Shown here: positions 59,832-64,000 of the stretch, in pieces
Position numbering within the stretch: the stretch's first letter is position 1
How the letters are laid out: each line of letters begins with the position of its first letter
NCBI GenBank assembly: GCA_018432235.1
Contig: JAHDLO010000001.1
Span: 124,001-188,000 of the forward strand
Source: Clostridiaceae bacterium
GTDB taxonomy: Bacteria; Bacillota; Clostridia; Peptostreptococcales; Natronincolaceae
DNA length: 64,000 nt
Direction of reading: 5' to 3'
Translations under genes and position numbers: made by a program
The notes under the pieces: model-generated
Database searches by the model: none
Seen by the model: only the letters and a program-made list of their open reading frames with translations
Told to the model about the DNA's origin: nothing

Positions 59832-61088
59832 CTATGCAAATAATGTATAAATACCTGTCATACCAAGAAGGGCAATTACCAATACGCCTCCTGCTGATAC
59901 GATAAACAACTGTACAAATAACTTCGAACGCTCTTCTTCAGTAGGCTGTGCAATTTGAGAAAAGGCAGCTAATCCCATAGAACCACCCGTAGATATCGGA
60001 CTCATACCTGCTGCACTGGCTGTATTCGTAATTGCAGACAGCAGAGTCAGCGCAGACACGTTTCCACCAACCCTAGCCGCCACATCGGTTACCGTTGGAA
60101 TTAAGGTTGGCATTACTACTCCTGAAGTTGAGCTAAACCAAGACATCATCCCGGCAGTAACTCCCAATACCCCAGGAGCTGTTGTTGGTGTCATCAACTT
60201 TGAAAGTCCCGCAGCCAACAGATCAATTCCTCCCAACTGGATTACCATAGCCATCAGCATGTTGATTCCAGAAATCATCAGAAGGGTTCCCCAAGGAATT
60301 GAAGCCACTGACTTCTTTTCATCTGCCACCTTTAGCAATAATAAAATCATTGCAATAGTGAAGGAAGTTAACCCTACATCATAGCCAATGAAAATTACTC
60401 CGATAATTAGTGCTACCATCCCTATTAACGTTATTTTTTGATTACGATTAAAGGATTCTTTAGATGTAAAGGTGACATCGTTTGCAGGTTTGAGCTTATA
60501 TCCCTTAAGTGCAATATATATCACTACAAAGTATACGGTCATTGCAATCACCATATTCATGGCGTATGGAAACTCAATTCCAGTCATGCCCTGTTCTGCT
60601 GCAAGACTCAAACCTAAAATTCCAGTCGGCGCAATAGGCGTTAATCCCCCTGCTGCTGCCCCCAAAACCGATGTCGCCGAAAGGAGAATAGGGGAAATAC
60701 GCATCTCTGCCGCCAAAGAACAGGTAAAAATGGCCATCAAACTCATGACTGGCACCGTCCCGGGCCCAACTCCTGCCAAAACAGCTGAAAAAACATACAC
60801 AATGATCGGAATTAAATTTGTTCTTTTTCCTGCAAGGGAAACGATTTTCCCCGCAAGAAGCTCCAAGGTCTTATTTTCCTGAGCAATGCTGAATAAAAAC
60901 ATTACTCCCAGTAAAGTGACAAACAGCTTAGTAGGAAAACCATTTACCACAGTACCGGCAGAAATTCCGGTAAACGTTGCCAAAATTAAGGATAAACCAA
61001 AGGCAGTAAATCCCATGTTTACCTTTCTTACAAAGCCCAACACAATAGCTCCAATAAGAAAAAATAAAGACAATACAGCAAAATTCAT
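59832..61088 (-). CDS. MatC-like dicarboxylate carrier
   Basis: A 418-aa ion-transporter-superfamily carrier with about 11-12 hydrophobic segments. Two conserved loops, AGVGPGTVPVMSLMAIFTCSLAAEMRISPILLSATSVLGAAAGGLTPIAPTG and WFSSTSGVVMPTLIPTVTDVAARVGG with NTASAAGMSPISTGGSMG, mark the inverted repeats. It is related to malonate/dicarboxylate carriers (MatC_N). It is the first gene of the sigma54-controlled operon and should import the acid acted on by the LeuCD-like dehydratase. Confidence 0.85.
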   Translation of the reverse strand: MNFAVLSLFFLIGAIVLGFVRKVNMGFTAFGLSLILATFTGISAGTVVNGFPTKLFVTLLGVMFLFSIAQENKTLELLAGKIVSLAGKRTNLIPIIVYVFSAVLAGVGPGTVPVMSLMAIFTCSLAAEMRISPILLSATSVLGAAAGGLTPIAPTGILGLSLAAEQGMTGIEFPYAMNMVIAMTVYFVVIYIALKGYKLKPANDVTFTSKESFNRNQKITLIGMVALIIGVIFIGYDVGLTSFTIAMILLLLKVADEKKSVASIPWGTLLMISGINMLMAMVIQLGGIDLLAAGLSKLMTPTTAPGVLGVTAGMMSWFSSTSGVVMPTLIPTVTDVAARVGGNVSALTLLSAITNTASAAGMSPISTGGSMGLAAFSQIAQPTEEERSKLFVQLFIVSAGGVLVIALLGMTGIYTLFA

Positions 61089-61136
61089 TTTTTGTCCCTC
61101 CTATAATTAATAGATTTGATTACACTAGATATATAA

Positions 61137-61154
61137 TAGCAATTATCGTGCCAA
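61137..61154 (-). promoter_or_regulatory. Sigma54 (-24/-12) promoter of the second acid operon
   Basis: TTGGCACGATAATTGCTA on the minus strand matches the consensus with correct GG-GC spacing. Transcription would start near 61125, about 37 nt before the carrier gene. Confidence 0.9.
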
Positions 61155-61199
61155 ATTTATTTTCAGAATTGAATGTCTATTTTCTCAAAAAAATAAATC

Positions 61200-61220
61200 G
61201 AAGGGACCTAAAATCCCTTC
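61200..61220 (-). terminator. Terminator of the second PrpR-type activator gene
   Basis: GAAGGGA (61200-61206) and TCCCTTC (61214-61220) form a 7-bp stem; GATTTATTTTTTT follows on the minus strand. It lies between the activator gene and the sigma54 promoter, the same order as in the first locus. Confidence 0.75.
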
Positions 61221-61234
61221 TAAATCAAAAAAAC

Positions 61235-61283
61235 TGAAACGTTTTGTTTCAATTATCAGAAACATTTGAAACGTTTTATTTCA
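61235..61283. promoter_or_regulatory. Two palindromic upstream activator sites, TGAAACG type
   Basis: TGAAACGTTTTGTTTCA (61235-61251) and TGAAACGTTTTATTTCA (61267-61283) are near-identical 17-bp sites, 32 bp apart (about three helical turns) and 80-130 bp upstream of the sigma54 promoter. The second overlaps the stop region of the activator gene. They are strong candidates for binding by the adjacent PrpR-type protein. Confidence 0.8.
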
Positions 61284-63210
61284 TATTATACTGAGACATT
61301 AAACGCCATAGTGTGCTTCTGGAGATTCCCAGGTCTTCTGCAGCTTTTCCCTTTTGAAAGGAATTTGCTAAGAGGGCGGCACGAATTTCTGCTTCACCAA
61401 TCCGTGTATCTCGAGTGCTATTGGGTTTTTTAACTATAATACTAGTGTTTGTTATGTTTTCCATCACCATGCTTAAACTAATATCCATGTCCGGATCTCT
61501 TTCCAAAAGTGTCACAATCCGCTCCAATACAGCTAATAGCTCTCGAACATTACCCGGCCACTCATAGCCCTTTAGAGCAGGATAGACCTGCTCCATATAA
61601 AGCTTAATCTCCTCTGGGTAATAATGACAAAATTGATCGATGAAGTGATTGGCAATCAAAGGAATATCCGATTCTCGCTCTCTCAAAGGAGGAATGGGCA
61701 GCTTCAACACATTAATCCTATAGAACAGATCCATTCGAAAACGATTTTCTCGTACCTCCTGGGTCAGGTCCTTATTCGTGGCACATATTACCCGTACATC
61801 AACTGGAATTACCTTATCGCTGCTTATCCTTCTGACTTCCTTTTCCTGGAGTACCCTCAAAAGCTGTATCTGGGTGTCATGCGGAATTTCACCGATTTCA
61901 TCCAGAAAAATTGTTCCCCCGTGGGCAATCTCAAAAATACCTGCTTTGCCCCCTCGTGTAGCTCCTGTGAAGGCACCCTCCTCATATCCAAAGAGCTGGC
62001 TGCCTAGTAAATCCTTGGGCAACGCTGCACAATTAATAGCCACAAAGGGCTGCTTTTTTCGTGGGCTATTGAGATGAATACTTTGGGCAAATAGTTCCTT
62101 CCCAGTCCCGGTTTCTCCGGTAATCAGAATAGAGGAAGAGACACCAGCATAGGTTTTCGCCACCTTTTTCGTCAGCTGAATAGCAGGACTGTTACCAATA
62201 ATATCATTAAAGTCATATTTGGCAAAATGACCCTGTTTATGCAGCTGCTGTCTGATTTTCCCTTCACTTTCCTGAATCTCTTTGACTGTCTTTAGCAAAT
62301 ATACTGCACCCTCAAAAACGCCACTGACCTCTATTGGGATTTTATTCAAGGAAAGCATATTTTCTTTAATTCTTACTATGGTGTCTATTTCTTTATTACC
62401 GCTATTTTTCAATTGATTAAAAAGCAACTGTGGAACCAGCCTTTGAATGCTCTGTCCAATACAATTTTCAGGAATTCCAAGGAGCTCCAGAGCCTTATCA
62501 TTAACGACAGCAATATTGCCATTGGTATCAACACTGATTACACCATCGTGGGTGTAATTCACTACAGTTTCGTATTTCTCAAGCTGAATCTTGTAATGCT
62601 TTTTTTGTATTGCTTCCTCTTTTTGTACCTTTAATAGCTGCTGCACACTATCTAAAGCTAATGAGATTGATTTTTCCGTATTCTCTACCACAGTAAAGGG
62701 CTTACCTTGACGTTGAGCCTCCACCGGCAGTTGTGCACCTCCGCCCATGATTATTTCCGCATTGCTTTTCAAAACAGCTTCAACACACTTTAAGTATTCC
62801 TTTTCATTACTATATCCGTAAATTTCAGCACCCTGAATTTCCAGATACTGACACAAGCTTCTCAGCTCTGGGACAAATTCCGTATACTCAACAATTGCCA
62901 TTGTTCCTTGGCAATGCTTCATTAAATGAAGATGTCTTAAATAGTCATTTAAGGTTGTGTTGATCTTGACAACATTAAATCCAGCATTGGCTATTAATGC
63001 TGCTGTTCCCTTCCTGCTGACGAAAACCTTGGCTCCTCTCTCCGATAGGCTTTGGGCCAGTTTCAGACCTTCATCCAAAACCCCTACATATATGCCTATC
63101 TCTTCTCCCCGCTCATGAGCCAGCTTTCTAACATTGTCAGCCAGGGTTTGAGAGGGCGCAATCAAACATATTTCAGGTACCTTTATATTTTGCTCCCGTT
63201 CCCTCATCAT
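61276..63210 (-). CDS. Sigma54-dependent activator with PrpR N-terminal sensor domain (second copy)
   Basis: A 644-aa paralogue of the regulator at 21018, with the same order: PrpR_N sensor (about 10-190: CLIAPSQTLADNVRKLA, GAKVFVSRKGTAALI, AEIIMGGGAQLPVEAQRQGK), PAS (about 210-310: YTHDGVISVDTNGNIAVVNDKALELLGI), AAA+ (GETGTGKE, GAFTGA, GTIFLDEIGEI) and a Fis-type HTH (GKAAEDLGISRSTLWRLM). GGAGG lies 9 nt before its ATG. It presumably senses the acid or its breakdown product and activates the carrier-dehydratase operon just downstream. Confidence 0.93.
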   Translation of the reverse strand: MMREREQNIKVPEICLIAPSQTLADNVRKLAHERGEEIGIYVGVLDEGLKLAQSLSERGAKVFVSRKGTAALIANAGFNVVKINTTLNDYLRHLHLMKHCQGTMAIVEYTEFVPELRSLCQYLEIQGAEIYGYSNEKEYLKCVEAVLKSNAEIIMGGGAQLPVEAQRQGKPFTVVENTEKSISLALDSVQQLLKVQKEEAIQKKHYKIQLEKYETVVNYTHDGVISVDTNGNIAVVNDKALELLGIPENCIGQSIQRLVPQLLFNQLKNSGNKEIDTIVRIKENMLSLNKIPIEVSGVFEGAVYLLKTVKEIQESEGKIRQQLHKQGHFAKYDFNDIIGNSPAIQLTKKVAKTYAGVSSSILITGETGTGKELFAQSIHLNSPRKKQPFVAINCAALPKDLLGSQLFGYEEGAFTGATRGGKAGIFEIAHGGTIFLDEIGEIPHDTQIQLLRVLQEKEVRRISSDKVIPVDVRVICATNKDLTQEVRENRFRMDLFYRINVLKLPIPPLRERESDIPLIANHFIDQFCHYYPEEIKLYMEQVYPALKGYEWPGNVRELLAVLERIVTLLERDPDMDISLSMVMENITNTSIIVKKPNSTRDTRIGEAEIRAALLANSFQKGKAAEDLGISRSTLWRLMSQYNMK

Positions 63211-63365
63211 TTTTATTTTCCTCCATTAGGTAGATTCCAATCAAATTGGTTACAGTCATATATAAACCTATTTTACCCTAATTAGACCATTCGGTGTGCC
63301 CTAAATTATGCTACCGCGGATTAATCTAAGAATTACTGCCACCTATGAACGGAAGGAAGTTAGTA

Positions 63366-64000
63366 TTATTTCACTTGTTTATCAGCAGCAATGTCAGGAG
63401 GTTCTTTTCCCTGAAGCAGGCAATTTGCATATTCTTCGATGACTTTTCTTCTTTCAATTTCAAAAACATTTCGTTTTTCTGCATTTTCCAACACCGGTGT
63501 AATTAGGCGCCGAGGTACAACAGTAATACCATCACAATCACCAAATATCAAATCTCCAGGCTCTACCCTTACGCCACCGCAAACCACTGTCGTATTAATT
63601 GCTCCCGGGCCTTTATTATTGGGCCCCCGTTGCACAAATCCCTTGGTATATACTGGTATGTCTAAAGCCTGTAAGCCCGCCTTATCCCTTACATAGCCGT
63701 CAATCACGACTCCGTTCAAACCCACTGTAGCTGCAGCAGAGCACATCAGATCCCCCATATATGCCCTTTCCCGATAGCCCTTACCTGCAACCACCAAGAC
63801 ATAGCCTGATTTTCCCATGTAAATTGCTTCATTAATTGGGAAATTGTCTCCATCCTCTGTGTCCACAGTATAAGCTGTTCCTATAAGAATTTTCTGATCG
63901 TCAATTGACATGATCTCCGGCTCCATACATCCGTCCCGGCTCACCCCCAACCCTTTCATTCCATCGCATAGCAGGGCTGGACTCAGCTTGCTTAATCTTT
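63366..64000 (-). CDS. RraA-like aldolase, second copy, N-terminus beyond window
   Basis: At least 211 codons run off the window end; the start is missing (the frame begins ...KLSKLSPALLCDGMKGLGV). It is closely similar to the RraA-like protein at 19010: IGTAYTVDTEDGDNFPIN, VVAGKGYRERAYMGDLMCSAA, VVIDGYVRD with the catalytic Arg-Asp pair, GFVQRGPNNKGPG, VEPGDLIFGDCDGITVVP. It lies 155 nt upstream of the second PrpR-type gene and is probably the end of an operon that starts outside. A retro-aldol or decarboxylase role on an oxo-hydroxy acid is inferred from the family. Confidence 0.88.
   Translation of the reverse strand, partial: RLSKLSPALLCDGMKGLGVSRDGCMEPEIMSIDDQKILIGTAYTVDTEDGDNFPINEAIYMGKSGYVLVVAGKGYRERAYMGDLMCSAAATVGLNGVVIDGYVRDKAGLQALDIPVYTKGFVQRGPNNKGPGAINTTVVCGGVRVEPGDLIFGDCDGITVVPRRLITPVLENAEKRNVFEIERRKVIEEYANCLLQGKEPPDIAADKQVK

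Overview
The window looks like the chromosome of an anaerobic, endospore-forming member of the Clostridia. The evidence is a GerK-type germination receptor operon, a Spo0E-type phosphatase, a hybrid-cluster protein, a flavodiiron protein, a 4-hydroxybutyryl-CoA dehydratase, strong AGGAGG-type ribosome sites and several sigma54-controlled catabolic operons. Nearly all genes lie on the minus strand; only two small HTH regulators and a P-type ATPase are on plus. I do not name a genus.

Layout. 1-3150: end of a ChvE/GguA-type monosaccharide ABC transporter and galM. 3314-11733: an AraC-family regulator, a ferric-chelate-type ABC importer (binding protein, two permeases, ATPase) and three nitrogenase-superfamily genes (NifH-, NifD- and NifK-like), ending in a terminator. 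The same operator-like palindrome lies over both promoters of this block. It is the best candidate here for an undescribed system: an imported chelate or tetrapyrrole-like molecule reduced by a DPOR-like enzyme. 11816-22997: a PrpR-type sigma54 activator followed by a nine-gene operon (NADP-type dehydrogenase, RraA-type aldolase, two-subunit fumarase/tartrate dehydratase-like enzyme, TctCBA transporter, AbrB-type transporter, carboxyltransferase), probably for an unidentified di- or tricarboxylic acid. 23221-31687: housekeeping and membrane-lipid genes. 31769-34687: a strong promoter, a yybP-ykoY-type (Mn2+) riboswitch and a P-type cation ATPase. 34747-38551: MerR regulator, short direct repeats, pirin, hybrid-cluster protein. 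38631-42754: GerK-type receptor genes A, C, a small D-like subunit and B.

42942-50720: a PAS/sigma54 activator and a 4-hydroxybutyrate-to-3-hydroxybutyryl-CoA operon (dehydratase, NifU-like protein, CoA-transferase, permease, cysteine-rich small protein, crotonase) with a clear -24/-12 promoter and palindromic upstream sites. 50949-54255: esterase, membrane-anchored YiiX-type protein, flavodiiron protein. 54440-57750: a decaying accessory island with two two-repeat CRISPR remnants that share a leader but have no cas genes, an orphan HipA-like kinase, a broken helicase-nuclease gene, an intact SymE-like toxin ORF and an XRE regulator with paired operators. 58029-64000: a second acid-catabolism locus (aconitase-family dehydratase LeuC/LeuD-like, MatC-like carrier, a second PrpR-type activator and a second RraA-like gene cut by the window end).

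The two acid loci share one plan: activator gene, upstream sites, activator terminator, sigma54 promoter, enzyme/transporter operon, all on the same strand. They look like paralogous modules for related branched or hydroxylated acids. Assignments rest on reading the sequence; no database search was run.
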